Positions 1-9,396 of a DNA stretch of 64,000 nucleotides are shown here, piece by piece. The notes under the pieces are model-generated. The model was not told the origin of the DNA and ran no database searches. It saw only the letters and a program-made list of their open reading frames with translations. The stretch is from Pyxidicoccus trucidator (GTDB lineage: Bacteria > Myxococcota > Myxococcia > Myxococcales > Myxococcaceae). Position 1 is the stretch's first letter, and each line of letters opens with the position of its first letter. The stretch spans positions 1,022,322-1,086,321 of the forward strand of contig NZ_JAAIXZ010000001.1 of NCBI RefSeq assembly GCF_010894435.1, written 5' to 3'. The translations under genes and the position numbers were made by a program.

Positions 1-1073
1 AGGACGAGGTCCCCACCGGAGCCGACCTGGATGGAGCGGACGTCGTCGTCATCGCCCGAGCCACCGACATAGGTGAACCAGGAGAACGCGCCGGTGCTGC
101 TCAGGCGCGTGACGAAGCCGTTGTAGTCCCCGGACGGCCAGGGCGAGAGGGAGGTGAGCCCTCCCGCCACGAGGTCTCCCATCCAGCCTCCGACGTACAC
201 GCGGTCCCCGGAGGTCGCCACGGCGTAGGCCCGGTCGATTTCGCTGCTGCCGATGATGCGCGTCCACTCGACGATGGGGAATGCCGGCAGGCTGACATCC
301 ACCCGGGTGACGAACCCCTCGCTGACGGTGTCTTCGCCGCTGCGGTATCGAACGTTGCTCTCCGCCGTGCCTGGCGGGAAGGGCGTGGAGGGACTCCGCC
401 CCGAGGTAGCACCGACGACGTACAGCACATCGCCGCCGGCCCCCAGGGCCAGGTCATACCCCTCGTCATTGAACGCGCTGCCCAGGTACATGAACCAGCC
501 CAGTCGCCCATCCGGCTCCACCCGGGCAACGAAGGCGTCACTGCCTCCCTGGTACGTCTTGCCCTGGAACGGCGCCACCACGTTGGCGGGCACGCCGGGG
601 GCGATGTTGATGGTGGGCGACCGCGTCGTCCCCACCACGAACGCCACACCTTCAGAGTTCACCACCACCCGCCGGCCGACGTCATCGGCGTCACCACCGA
701 AGACGCGCGTCCACTGCAGCGCCCCGTCGTTGGACTCGGCATAGCGGGCGACGAAGACATCGTCGTTCGAGGTGGCGCTCGGCAGGCCCGCGTCGGCCGG
801 GAAGGTGCGGGCGTCCGTCCTGCCCGTCACCACCGTCTGGCCCTGCTCGTTCAGCGCGAGCCCCTCCACCTCATCCGTGGTGAAGCCCGTGTCGACGCCG
901 CCGTCGGGCAGCGTGCCGCCGCCCAGGTACGTGTTCCAGGTGATGTTCGGAGTCCACGTGGGCTCTGCCTGCGCCGTGGCCGGAGCCGGCAGCAGGACGA
1001 GCGCGAACGAGGAGAACAAGGCGGCCACGAGGGCGCCACGGAGGAAGCGCTGGTGCACGGACATCCCTTCCAT
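1..1073 (-). CDS. Secreted propeller-type (SBBP-like) repeat protein, C-terminus outside window
   Basis: The frame is open from the window edge, so only the N-terminal part (about 357 residues) is seen. It begins with an uncleaved-looking basic start, a hydrophobic signal segment and an Ala-x-Ala cleavage site (PATAQA). The mature part repeats blocks such as TYLGGGTLPDGG, TRVFGGDADDVGRR, MYLGSAFNDEGYD and TYVGGSGDDD, followed by VATSGDRVYVGG-type strands. This is the pattern of SBBP/beta-propeller repeats found in many myxobacterial surface proteins. The ATG at 1073 overlaps the stop of the preceding gene by one base (TGATG); a second in-frame ATG lies at 1064. Ligand and role are unknown. 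Co-transcription with the kinase and TPR genes upstream is inferred from the spacing. Confidence 0.72.
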   Translation of the reverse strand, partial: MEGMSVHQRFLRGALVAALFSSFALVLLPAPATAQAEPTWTPNITWNTYLGGGTLPDGGVDTGFTTDEVEGLALNEQGQTVVTGRTDARTFPADAGLPSATSNDDVFVARYAESNDGALQWTRVFGGDADDVGRRVVVNSEGVAFVVGTTRSPTINIAPGVPANVVAPFQGKTYQGGSDAFVARVEPDGRLGWFMYLGSAFNDEGYDLALGAGGDVLYVVGATSGRSPSTPFPPGTAESNVRYRSGEDTVSEGFVTRVDVSLPAFPIVEWTRIIGSSEIDRAYAVATSGDRVYVGGWMGDLVAGGLTSLSPWPSGDYNGFVTRLSSTGAFSWFTYVGGSGDDDDVRSIQVGSGGDLV

Positions 1074-1885
1074 CACGGAGACAACAAGTCGAAGCCAAAG
1101 CCCGCGGAAGCGGTCAGCGCGAACGAGCGGTAGCCCGATTCGGACACCTTGAAGAGCTCGGCGCCCACGTCCACGAGCGCGGTGAAGCTCGGGCCCAGGG
1201 CGAAGCGGGCGCCCACCACCGGACCGCCGCCATACGCGGACAGGCCGGGGATGGCCGTGCCACGCAGCGCGACGTGCGGACGGAACGCGCCGTCCCCCAG
1301 CACGAGGCCCAGCTGGAGCCCCGCGCCCACCTCGCGGCCCAGCAGCGCGCGCGCGCCCAGCTCGAAGGAGCCGCTGCCGTACGTCAGCCCGCCGCCCACG
1401 CCCACCGCCTTGCCCGCCGGGTCCATGAAGCCGAACACCTCCGGCAGCAGCCACGAGCGGCCCGACGCAGCGGGCTCCTCCGTGGGCTCCCCGGGAGACT
1501 CCGTGCTGTCCGCCGCCATCGGGTCCTTCACGTCCGGGGACGGCTGGCGCTCGGCGATCACCTTCTTGCGAAGCTCTCCGGCCAGCAGCACGAACTCCGG
1601 CGGGAAGAGGGCGGGGTCCACCGGCTGCTCCGGGTGGCTGCGCCACAGCTCCTCCAACTGGAGCCGCGTGTCCGCGTTCTCACCGAGCTCGTGCAGGGAG
1701 GCCGCGAGGTACAGGCGCGCGGCGGCGCGCTCACGCGCTCCCAGGCTCCTGTCCCGCAGCTCCAACTCCAGGGCGCGGCGGGCCTGGCCGTACTCGCCCC
1801 GCTCGTACAGCGCGATACCACGGGACTGAGCCAGGGCCACGGAAGGCAGGAGCCACAGGACACACAACAGGATGCTCGACTTCAT
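1073..1885 (-). CDS. Secreted TPR-like protein with outer-membrane beta-barrel-like C-terminus
   Basis: The 270-residue product starts with a clear signal peptide (MKSSILLCVLWLLPSVALAQ). Residues about 25-110 are helical and TPR-like (ALYERGEYGQARRALELELR). A Pro/Glu-rich linker follows, then about 130 residues of alternating Gly-rich strands (VGVGGGLTYGSGSFELGARALLG) ending in a hydrophobic strand, which suggests a small barrel in the outer membrane. The frame extends upstream to 2008, but the ATG at 1885 precedes the signal peptide and lies 19 bases after the kinase stop, so it is preferred. The arrangement kinase, TPR-barrel protein, propeller protein suggests one operon. I do not recognise a named family. 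Confidence 0.75.
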   Translation of the reverse strand: MKSSILLCVLWLLPSVALAQSRGIALYERGEYGQARRALELELRDRSLGARERAAARLYLAASLHELGENADTRLQLEELWRSHPEQPVDPALFPPEFVLLAGELRKKVIAERQPSPDVKDPMAADSTESPGEPTEEPAASGRSWLLPEVFGFMDPAGKAVGVGGGLTYGSGSFELGARALLGREVGAGLQLGLVLGDGAFRPHVALRGTAIPGLSAYGGGPVVGARFALGPSFTALVDVGAELFKVSESGYRSFALTASAGFGFDLLSP

Positions 1886-1904
1886 CAGGCTCTCGATGCG
1901 GGGT

Positions 1905-3944
1905 TCACTGGATGGGCTCGAGCACGACGTGCTGCTCGGTCTGGTCACCCGCCAGGATGGTGACGTGGCTGCTGTACGGCAGCGTGAAGGCGTTGCCTCG
2001 CACTTCAAGCTTGTGGAGTCCCGCGGGCAGCTCGAGCTGGTACTTCCGCCCGTGGCTCTTGCCGTCCACGAGGACTTCCTTGACGTAGCCCTTCACCTTG
2101 AGCGTCAGCGTGCCCATGGCCGTTGTCGCGGGCTCACGGGCCTGCGCCTCGCGAGCGGCGTCGGTGCGGCCCGCCGGGGTGCGGCCTCCTCCCGCGATTC
2201 CAACGACGCGCGTCGTCCTCCGCGTGCGGACCGGCTCGTCCACGCGCAGGGCCCGCGAGTCCTTCGCCAGGACGGTGGCGGCCAGCGTGGGCGTCTGCCC
2301 GCCCGCCAGCTGGACATCATTGGCTCCGGTGGAGCCCGGTTCCATGCCGCCCATGCGGTCCGGTGGCGTCTCGTGGGTCGGCATCGCGACGGCCCGCGGC
2401 TCGGGAGCGGACTCGCTGGCGGTGGGACGCTCGCGGAGCGGCATCGTCACGCCCACGGCGCCCGCGGTGAGCGTCCTTGGCGTGGGAGGAACGGGCTCGC
2501 CGCCCCGCGACATCCAGGACGCGCCCGCCACGAGCAGGGCCAGCAGCAGCGCGCCGCCCACGCCGAACATCACCGCGCGCCCGCGGCCCGAGGGCACGGC
2601 CGGCAGGTCCTTCGACGTCGGCCCCATGGCCAGCGCAGCTTCCGCGTGGGTGAGCCCTGACGACAGGGGAGCCGAGGGGTAGGGGGTCGCGCGCCTGGTA
2701 GCCCCGGGGGGTCCGGTGCGACGGCCGGGCTGGCCGTAGCGCTCGGTGCGCACGCGCTGCGGCGGGACGGCGACGGACTCCTGGGAGAGGGTGGACGCAG
2801 CGCCCACCCGGGGCGGCGCAGACAGCTGCGTGGCGTCGCGGGAGAGCTGCTTGAGGATGCCCTTCAGCTCGCGGCGCACGGCCTCCGCGGAGGCGGGGCG
2901 CTCCTCGGGAGTCTTGGCCAGCAGCTGCATCACCAACGCTTCCAGCGCGGGGTGCAGCTCCACATAGGTGGAGGGCGACGGCGGCGGCGTGCGCACGTGG
3001 TGCACGGCGATGGCCATGGGTGACGCGCCCTCGAAGGGCAGCCGCCGCGTGAGCATCTCGAAGGCGATGACGCCCACCGCATACAGGTCCGTGGGCGGGC
3101 CCACCTGCTGACCGCAGGCCTGCTCCGGCGCCATGTATTCGGGGGTGCCCACCATCATGCTGGCGCGCGTCTGCGGCGTGCTGCCGTTGGGCGCCTCGCT
3201 GCGCTTGGCGAGGCCGAAGTCCAGCACCTTCACGTACTCGTTGCCGGAGCCGTCACGCACCACGAAGACGTTGCCCGGCTTGAGGTCTCGGTGGATGACG
3301 CCCGCGGCGTGCGCGGCGCCCAGCGCGCCGAGCAGGTCATCCAGCACCGTGACGACCTCCACCTCCAGCATGGGCGCGCGCTGGTTGATGACCTCGTCCA
3401 GGGGCAGGCCGTCCAGGAACTCCATCACCAGGTACTGACCGACGCCGGGGATGGTGCCGAAGCCGAAGATGTCGATGATGCCGCGATGGCGGATGGACGC
3501 CGCCGCGCGCGCCTCCGAGGCCAGGTCTCTCGCGCGGGCGCCCTCGGCGAAGTCCGGGCGGAGGACCTTGATGGCCACCTTGCGGCCGATGACGGGGTGC
3601 TCGCCCTCGTAGACGATGCCCATGCCGCCAGCGCCGATGCGGCGCTTCACGACGTAGTCGCCGAGCTGCTTGCCCACCATCACATCGCGCGAGACGGACT
3701 TCTCCCACTCTCCTTCTTCCGCCACGAAGGCCGCGGGCGCGCCCGACACGAGAGGACGCGCGGAGGCGGGAGTCGCGTCCGGCTTGCGCCTGACGGTGGC
3801 GTCGTCTTCGGCAGCGCCGTAGGGGCTGTAGGAACCAGGCGCCACGAGCTCGGACGTGTTGGGCGGGCAGACGGTGGTGCCCGCGGGGTGGGCAGACCCG
3901 CACCGGGCACACTTACGAAAATTGCTCATTGCTTCGCTCATCAT
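1905..3944 (-). CDS. Transmembrane Ser/Thr protein kinase (PknB-type) with PEGA-like C-terminus
   Basis: The 679-residue protein has a cysteine-rich N-terminal ribbon (CARCG...VCP, only three Cys visible) and then a complete Hanks-type kinase domain at about residues 95-360. Visible kinase motifs are the Gly loop IGAGGMGIVYEG, VAIK, HRDLKPGN, DFG in VLDFGLAKR, and the APE region GTPEYMAPEQA, so it should be catalytically active. A Pro/Arg-rich linker leads to one membrane segment near residues 455-480. After a long linker, a final domain of about 70 residues (VLVDGKSHGRKYQLELPAGLHKLEV) resembles PEGA domains. The kinase would therefore be cytosolic with an exported sensor region. Starts at 3944, 3941 and 3929 are all possible. 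Two envelope proteins follow directly and may be its partners or targets. Confidence 0.9.
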   Translation of the reverse strand: MMSEAMSNFRKCARCGSAHPAGTTVCPPNTSELVAPGSYSPYGAAEDDATVRRKPDATPASARPLVSGAPAAFVAEEGEWEKSVSRDVMVGKQLGDYVVKRRIGAGGMGIVYEGEHPVIGRKVAIKVLRPDFAEGARARDLASEARAAASIRHRGIIDIFGFGTIPGVGQYLVMEFLDGLPLDEVINQRAPMLEVEVVTVLDDLLGALGAAHAAGVIHRDLKPGNVFVVRDGSGNEYVKVLDFGLAKRSEAPNGSTPQTRASMMVGTPEYMAPEQACGQQVGPPTDLYAVGVIAFEMLTRRLPFEGASPMAIAVHHVRTPPPSPSTYVELHPALEALVMQLLAKTPEERPASAEAVRRELKGILKQLSRDATQLSAPPRVGAASTLSQESVAVPPQRVRTERYGQPGRRTGPPGATRRATPYPSAPLSSGLTHAEAALAMGPTSKDLPAVPSGRGRAVMFGVGGALLLALLVAGASWMSRGGEPVPPTPRTLTAGAVGVTMPLRERPTASESAPEPRAVAMPTHETPPDRMGGMEPGSTGANDVQLAGGQTPTLAATVLAKDSRALRVDEPVRTRRTTRVVGIAGGGRTPAGRTDAAREAQAREPATTAMGTLTLKVKGYVKEVLVDGKSHGRKYQLELPAGLHKLEVRGNAFTLPYSSHVTILAGDQTEQHVVLEPIQ

Positions 3945-4111
3945 CGCCCGTCCCCATACGCAATGGCTATCCCAGCTTGAAAGGGTCTCACTCGACCCCT
4001 TCCCCCTCTGGACGAGCCCACACGCCTTGTGGGAGCAACGATGTCTCGCGCCGGATGTCGCAATAAAACTTCGAAAAGGCAGGCAGCCTCACGCCGCGAC
4101 ACTGCGACTTT

Positions 4112-4124
4112 CATGTTTCACATG
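4112..4124. promoter_or_regulatory. Short dyad in the divergent intergenic region
   Basis: In the spacer between the divergent kinase and glycosyltransferase genes, CATGT and ACATG face each other across three bases. The surrounding stretch (about 4060-4130) is locally less GC-rich than the coding DNA. It could be an operator for either gene. A Shine-Dalgarno-like GGAGA lies just before the GTG at 4157. No convincing -35/-10 pair was found. Confidence 0.22.
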
Positions 4125-4156
4125 TCTCACGGGTTGCGACGGGGGCCGGAGACAGG

Positions 4157-5479
4157 GTGGAGCAGGGAACCCCGGGCAAGCCCGCACCCTTTATATGGGG
4201 AGTGCGCCCTGCCTTGACCGGTCCGGAGGCGTCTGCTTCGGTCCACTCCGTCTTGCGCATCCTCTTCCTCAATCCGGTGGGCATCCTCGGCGGAGCCGAG
4301 CGCGCGCTGCTGGATCTGCTGGCGTGCCTGAAGCGGTTGGACGCGGGGCTGTCGCTCCACCTGCTCGCGGGCACACCGGGGCCCCTGTTGGACGAGGCCA
4401 GCGCGCTGGGCGTGGACGCTCGCCTGCTGCCACTGCCCGAGCGACTGTCCTCCCTGGGTGACAGCGCCCTGCGCGGCCGGGGACCCGCGGAGGCCCTGCG
4501 CTTCGCAAGCAGCCTGGCGCCCACGCCGCTCCTGCTCGCCGGCTACGGCCGCTCGCTGCGGCGCGAGGTGGCGGCGCTGCGTCCGGACCTGTTGCACTCC
4601 AACGGCATCAAGACGCACCTGCTCAGCCCCTTCACCGCGGGGCTGCCGCTGAAGCGGGTGTGGCACATCCATGACTTCCTGGGCGAGCGGCCACTGGTGC
4701 GGCGTGCACTGGGGACGCTGGCGCCGCTGGCCTCCGCGGCCATCGCCAACTCGGGTGCGGTGGGCGAGGACACGCGCGAGGTGCTGGGCCGCGTGCCCGT
4801 GCACGTCGTGTACAACGGCGTGGACGTGGAGCGTTTCTCTCCCGGCCCGGCGGACGGCGCCTGGCTGGATGCGCTGGCCACCCTGCCACCCGCGCCCGAG
4901 GGGACGCTGCGCGTGGGGCTGGTGGCCACGTATGCGCGCTGGAAGGGGCACGACGTCTTCCTGGAGGCGGCGGCGGAGCTGGCGCGCTCGCACCCCACCC
5001 TGCCCGTGCGCTTCTACCTGGTGGGGGCGCCGCTGTATCGGACGCCCGGCTCGCAGTTCTCTCAGGAGGAGCTGCGCGGGCTCATCGAGGCGTGGGGACT
5101 CAGTGGCCGCGTGGGGCTGGTGCCATTCCAGCCGGAGCCGGCCGCCGTGTACCGCGCCCTGGATGTCTTCGTTCATGCCAGCACCCGGCGCGAGCCCTTC
5201 GGCCTCACCATCGCCGAGGCGCTGGCCTGCGGACGGCCGGCGGTCGTCTCCCACGCGAGCGGCGCGGCGGAGGGGCTCAGCAGCGGAGTGGATGCGCTGG
5301 CCGTGCCGCCGGGAGACGTGGGCGCGCTGGTGGCGGCGCTGCGCACCCTGCTGGAGGACGGCGCGCTGCGGGCGAGGCTGGGTGAGGCGGCTCGACGTAC
5401 GGCGGTGGAGCGCTTCTCGCGCGAGCGGTATGCGAGCGAGGTGCTCGCGGTGTACCGCTCGCTCGTGCGTGGGCGCTGA
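4157..5479 (+). CDS. GT4-family glycosyltransferase
   Basis: The product is up to 440 residues. The N-terminal Rossmann domain begins RILFLNPVGILGGAERALLDLL, the acceptor-side fold of GT-B enzymes. The C-terminal donor domain shows NGVDVERF, LVATYARWKGHDVFLEAA and the EX7E motif EPFGLTIAEAL, the standard GT4 signature for retaining transfer from nucleotide-sugars. The frame begins at a GTG (4157) preceded by GGAGA. Because the homologous fold only starts about 33 residues later, an in-frame GTG at 4202 is a real alternative. It is the first of five GT4 genes in this polysaccharide region. The sugar specificity cannot be read from sequence. Confidence 0.82.
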   Translation: MEQGTPGKPAPFIWGVRPALTGPEASASVHSVLRILFLNPVGILGGAERALLDLLACLKRLDAGLSLHLLAGTPGPLLDEASALGVDARLLPLPERLSSLGDSALRGRGPAEALRFASSLAPTPLLLAGYGRSLRREVAALRPDLLHSNGIKTHLLSPFTAGLPLKRVWHIHDFLGERPLVRRALGTLAPLASAAIANSGAVGEDTREVLGRVPVHVVYNGVDVERFSPGPADGAWLDALATLPPAPEGTLRVGLVATYARWKGHDVFLEAAAELARSHPTLPVRFYLVGAPLYRTPGSQFSQEELRGLIEAWGLSGRVGLVPFQPEPAAVYRALDVFVHASTRREPFGLTIAEALACGRPAVVSHASGAAEGLSSGVDALAVPPGDVGALVAALRTLLEDGALRARLGEAARRTAVERFSRERYASEVLAVYRSLVRGR

Positions 5480-5531
5480 GGCGACCTCACAGTCAGGGCA
5501 GGTTGTCGGGCTGGCTGTCGAAGCACGAGAG

Positions 5532-5550
5532 GCGAGGGTTGAGCCCTCGC
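5532..5550. terminator. Hairpin between two glycosyltransferase genes
   Basis: GCGAGGG and CCCTCGC form a perfect 7-bp stem with a 5-nt loop in the 169-bp gap between the two plus-strand GT4 genes. There is no T-run after it, so it may be a weak or factor-dependent terminator, or simply GC-rich secondary structure. Confidence 0.32.
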
Positions 5551-5648
5551 ACCGCCCGAGGTGTCCGGCGCGGGAGTCCTCCCGAGACGATGCCTTGACC
5601 CGCCCTGACGGCTCTGGTTCGGTCGCACGCGCACCCGAGGGCTCCCAC

Positions 5649-6797
5649 GTGAAGCGGCCACGCCGGCTCGTCACCATCTCGCATTCCTACGTCGTCACAC
5701 TCAACCGGCGCCTCGCCAACGAGATGGCGCGCGTGGGCGGCGGCGAATGGGACGTCACCGTCGTGGCGCCCCGCTTCTTCCATGGCGACTTGAGCCCCCT
5801 CACCTTGAGGCGAGAGCCGGAGGAGCTCGCCCGGGTGGAGGACGTGCGCGCCCTCTTCAGCCGCTCGCTGCACACCTTCGTCTACGGACCCGAGCTGCGC
5901 GCGCGCCTCTCCGGAGCTGTCGACCTGGTGCACGCCTGGGAGGAGCCGTACGTGCTGGTGGGCCTGGAGGTGGCGCTGCTCACCCCGCGCCGCGTGCCGT
6001 TCGTCTTCTGCACCGCGCAGAACCTCTCCAAGCGCTACCCACCGCCCTTCGCGCAGATGGAGCGCTTCGTCGTCCAGCGCTCCGCCGGCTGGGTGGCCTG
6101 GGGCGAGACGGTGAAGGAGAACCTGCTCTCCCGGCCCGGCTACGCCCAGCGCCCCGCGCGCTTCATCCCCATGGGGGTGGACGTGGACCTGTTCCGCCCG
6201 GACCGCGCCTCCGGTGCGGAGGTGCTGCGGGAGCTCGGCTGGGAAACCTCGGGGCCGCCCGTGGTCGGCTACCTGGGGCGCTTCGTGCCGGAGAAGGGCG
6301 TGCCGCTGTTGATGGAGGCGCTGGAACGGCTGACCACGCCCTGGCGGGCCCTCTTCGTCGGCGGCGGTCCCATGGAGGGCGCGCTGCGGGACTGGGCCTC
6401 ACGCCAGGGAGACCGGGTGCGCGTCCTCACCGGGGTGCCCCACGGTGGCGTGCCGCGCGTGCTCAACGCCATGGACATGCTCTGCGCGCCCAGCCAGACG
6501 ACACCGAAGTGGAAGGAGCAGTTCGGCCGCATGCTCGCGGAGGGCTTCGCCTGCGGCGTCCCCGTGCTCGGCAGCGACTCCGGCGAGGTGCCACGCACCG
6601 TGGGCGACGCGGGCCTCGTGCTGCCGGAGGCCTCTCCACCGGCGTGGACCACCGCGCTCGCCGCGCTGCTGGAGAGCCCGGAGCGCCGCCGCGAGTTGTC
6701 CGAGCGCGGGCGCGAGCGTGCCGTCACCCGCTTCGCCTGGCCCGTGGTGGCACGGGCCCACCTGGACTTCTTCAGCGAGACGCTGGACCGGAAGTAG
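5649..6797 (+). CDS. GT4-family glycosyltransferase
   Basis: The 382-residue product starts at a GTG with GAGGG seven bases upstream; the frame extends much further 5' but that part is a shadow of the previous gene. Motifs are the N-terminal Rossmann start RRLVTISHSYVV, NRRLANEMARVGGGEWDVTVV, the donor-domain opening VVGYLGRFVPEKGVPLLMEAL and the EX7E motif EQFGRMLAEGFACG. No membrane segment is seen, so the enzyme is cytosolic or peripherally bound. The gene is convergent with the next glycosyltransferase, only 12 bp away. It probably adds a sugar to the lipid-linked repeat unit of the surface polysaccharide made by this cluster; acceptor and donor are unknown. Confidence 0.87.
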   Translation: MKRPRRLVTISHSYVVTLNRRLANEMARVGGGEWDVTVVAPRFFHGDLSPLTLRREPEELARVEDVRALFSRSLHTFVYGPELRARLSGAVDLVHAWEEPYVLVGLEVALLTPRRVPFVFCTAQNLSKRYPPPFAQMERFVVQRSAGWVAWGETVKENLLSRPGYAQRPARFIPMGVDVDLFRPDRASGAEVLRELGWETSGPPVVGYLGRFVPEKGVPLLMEALERLTTPWRALFVGGGPMEGALRDWASRQGDRVRVLTGVPHGGVPRVLNAMDMLCAPSQTTPKWKEQFGRMLAEGFACGVPVLGSDSGEVPRTVGDAGLVLPEASPPAWTTALAALLESPERRRELSERGRERAVTRFAWPVVARAHLDFFSETLDRK

Positions 6798-6809
6798 TCG
6801 CGGGGCGGC

Positions 6810-7952
6810 TCAGCCCTCGCGCTCCACCACATCCACAATCGAGGCGGCCATGCCGTCCCACGTCTGCGCGCGCAGCGACTCCGACAGCGCGGCCACGTGC
6901 GGCGCCCACGCGGCCTCGTGCTCGCGCCACGCCTCCAGCCGCCGCACCAGCCCGTCCACGTCGTCCGGGTCATTCAGCAGCAGCCCGTGCAGCGAGGCCG
7001 GGTAGCGCTCCGCCACGCCCGCGGTGCGGCTCACCAGCGCGGGCAGCCCGGCGCACAGCGCCTCGTGGACACCCAGCCCGTAGGCCTCGTACCGCGTGGG
7101 CGCCACCAGCAGGTCCGCTGCGGACAGCAGCACCGGCACGTCCTTGCGGAAGCCGAGGAACTGGATGCGCCCGCCCAGCCCCTTCGCCTCCGCCTCGCGC
7201 TCCCACGCCTCGCGCTGCGCGCCCACGCCCACCACCTTGAGGTCCACGCCCCAGTCCCCACGCGCGCACAGCCGCGCCCACGCGTGGAAGAGCGAGTCGA
7301 AGCCCTTGCGCCGGTCCCCCAGCGCGCCCACGAACAGCGCCACGCGCCGCGACTCCGGCCAGCCCAGCGCCGCCCGCGCCGCGCGTCGCTCCTCGGGCGA
7401 GGACGGACGGAAGCGCTCCGGGTCCCCGCCGTAGTAGATGACTCGGACCTTCGACTCCGGCACGCCGGTGGCCGCCACCAGGTCCGCCCGGGTGCGCTCG
7501 GAGTTGGCGATGATGACGCGCGCGCGCCGCAGCGCCTCGCGCTCACCGCGCAGGTAGAGCCGGTGGCTCACCCGCCCCTTGAGCCGCCGCAGCGCGCCGC
7601 CCGAGGGCTCGGAGACGTAGGCGCCGTGGACGTAGTGCACCCAGTTGGCCGCGGGCACCGGGCAGTTGCCGCCGTTGGCCAGCACGCGCCCGCCTTCCGC
7701 CCGCGTGCGCAGCGCCCACGCGCGGCCCACCGCGTCCAGCAGCGGCTCGCCCAGGAGGTAGGCGTTGCCCGGCTTGGGCACGTGCACGAAGCGCACGTTG
7801 GAGTAGCCCCGCAGCTCGTCGGCAATCCGGTGCGCCACCAGCCGCACGGGGCCGCCCTGCTTCGCCAGCCAGAGCGCCAGCGCCAGGTTGGCCCGGTCCA
7901 TGCCGCCCGTGGCGACGAAGTCACCGGCGATGAGGGTGTACGGTCTTCGCAT
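6810..7952 (-). CDS. GT4-family glycosyltransferase
   Basis: The product is about 380 residues, starting MRRPYTLIAGDF and continuing GGMDRANLALALWLAKQGG, the usual GT4 glycine-rich opening. The acceptor domain ends with IIANSERTRADLV and the donor domain has VIYYGGDPERFRP, LFVGALGDRRKGFDSL and the EX7E motif EAYGLGVHEAL. A second in-frame ATG at 7967 would add five residues; neither has a good Shine-Dalgarno. Either start overlaps the end of the Wzy-like gene by more than 30 bases, which points to translational coupling. It is the last gene of the minus-strand polysaccharide operon. Confidence 0.86.
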   Translation of the reverse strand: MRRPYTLIAGDFVATGGMDRANLALALWLAKQGGPVRLVAHRIADELRGYSNVRFVHVPKPGNAYLLGEPLLDAVGRAWALRTRAEGGRVLANGGNCPVPAANWVHYVHGAYVSEPSGGALRRLKGRVSHRLYLRGEREALRRARVIIANSERTRADLVAATGVPESKVRVIYYGGDPERFRPSSPEERRAARAALGWPESRRVALFVGALGDRRKGFDSLFHAWARLCARGDWGVDLKVVGVGAQREAWEREAEAKGLGGRIQFLGFRKDVPVLLSAADLLVAPTRYEAYGLGVHEALCAGLPALVSRTAGVAERYPASLHGLLLNDPDDVDGLVRRLEAWREHEAAWAPHVAALSESLRAQTWDGMAASIVDVVEREG

Positions 7953-9396
7953 GTGCCATGGCGCCAAAGAGCGCCGCGTTGAGCAGCCAGAACTCCATGC
8001 CCGTCTGGCTCATGAAGAACGAATAGCTGAAGGTCAGCGCCAGCGCGCCCAGGTTGTACGCGAAGATGACGCTGCCCCACAGCCAGAACTCGTCCCCCGT
8101 GTCGTCCTTGCGCAGGGCCACGCGGAACACCCACCACAGCGTGGCCAGCATGCCCAGCGGGTAGAGCACCAGCACCAGGACGCCGCCGTCGAAGACCCAG
8201 GCCGTCCACTGGATTTCGGCCCACAGCGCCGGGTGCTCCCGGTCACTGTTGTCGCCGAAGTACGCGTTGGCCATGCCGTAGCGGCCCAGGCCCGCGCCCA
8301 GCGGGTACTCCGGCACGAGGTGCTCGAAGGTCCGCACCAGGAAGCCGCCCCGGTTCTTCCGGTAGACATCCTCGGGATTCTCCTCGAACAGCGAGGACCA
8401 GCGCTTCACCACCGCGTCCCCGCCCACCGCCGCCGCCCAGCCGAAGGTGGCCACACCCGCGCCGCCCACCACCGCCAGCAGCGCCACCAGCCGCACCAGC
8501 CGGCCGCTGAGCGCGAGCACTCCCGCCATCGCGAGCAGGCACACGGCCAGCGTGACGAAGGTGGCGCGCACCTGGCACAGGTAGAGGCAGAGCAGCCCCA
8601 TCAGGATGCCGCCCACGCTCAGCACGCGCACCCACCCGCGCCGCGCCGACAGCAGGAAGCCGCCACCGAGCAGCACGGCATAGAAGCCGCCCGTGGCCGC
8701 GCCGCCCGGGATGTCCGTCAGCCCCATGGGGCGGAGCACGCGCTCGCCGCTGGCGGTCTCGAACTCGAGGCTGCGCAAGTAGCCCTCGCCCAGGCCCTGC
8801 ACCACCGACGACACGGCCGGCTGGAAGCGTCCGGGGAAGTACACCTGGAGCACGCCGACGGTGGCGCTCGCCACGTTGAAGAAGAAGAGCAGCGCCAGCG
8901 TGTAGCGAAACGACTTCGCGTCGATGGGCACCCGCGTCACCCACAGCAGCGGCGCCATGACGGAGAGCTGGATGCCCAGCTGCACCAGGGCCGCAAGCGG
9001 GCTGATGGTGCCGGGGTGGAAGAAGTTGAGCGTGGTGATGCCCAGCGCGCCCAGGACGAAGGGCAGCGCCGGGTGCTTCAGGCTGCGTCCCCGCACCAGC
9101 GCCAGCAGGGCCAGGCTGCCGCCGAAGGCCGTGATGCGCACCAGCATGCGCACCGGCGCGAGGGCGGGCACCAGCAGCGCGAGCTGGCAGACGATGAGCA
9201 TGAGGATGAAGAGCGGTACCAGCCGCCCCGATTCGAGCAGGCCCCGGGGCTTGCTCCCCTGGACGGGCGCGGCGTCGGGCAGGGCCTCCAGCGGAGCCCC
9301 GGGAGCGCGGCGCACGTACCGGCGACGCAGCACACCCGGGCCCTGGAGCTGCGGCCTCGCCACACCGGGCGCACTCGGAGGACGCGGGCTCCTCAT
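7921..9396 (-). CDS. Wzy/O-antigen-ligase-like polytopic membrane protein
   Basis: The 491-residue protein has a soluble N-terminus of about 60 residues and then around ten to twelve hydrophobic segments. A large polar loop near residues 340-410 contains GAGLGRYGMANAYFGDN and HPALWAEIQWTAWVFDGG. This matches the Wzy_C/WaaL fold, in which the periplasmic loop joins polysaccharide units or ligates them. The gene lies between two glycosyltransferase genes and shares an ATGA overlap with the upstream one, so it is the likely polymerase of this cluster. No flippase (Wzx) is visible in the window. A ligase role is the alternative. Confidence 0.75.
   Translation of the reverse strand: MRSPRPPSAPGVARPQLQGPGVLRRRYVRRAPGAPLEALPDAAPVQGSKPRGLLESGRLVPLFILMLIVCQLALLVPALAPVRMLVRITAFGGSLALLALVRGRSLKHPALPFVLGALGITTLNFFHPGTISPLAALVQLGIQLSVMAPLLWVTRVPIDAKSFRYTLALLFFFNVASATVGVLQVYFPGRFQPAVSSVVQGLGEGYLRSLEFETASGERVLRPMGLTDIPGGAATGGFYAVLLGGGFLLSARRGWVRVLSVGGILMGLLCLYLCQVRATFVTLAVCLLAMAGVLALSGRLVRLVALLAVVGGAGVATFGWAAAVGGDAVVKRWSSLFEENPEDVYRKNRGGFLVRTFEHLVPEYPLGAGLGRYGMANAYFGDNSDREHPALWAEIQWTAWVFDGGVLVLVLYPLGMLATLWWVFRVALRKDDTGDEFWLWGSVIFAYNLGALALTFSYSFFMSQTGMEFWLLNAALFGAMAHAKTVHPHRR

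Noticed and set aside
4671..5648. 5' extension of the second plus-strand glycosyltransferase frame
   Set aside because: This portion overlaps the first glycosyltransferase in another frame and has no family similarity; the GTG at 5649 has a proper ribosome-binding site.
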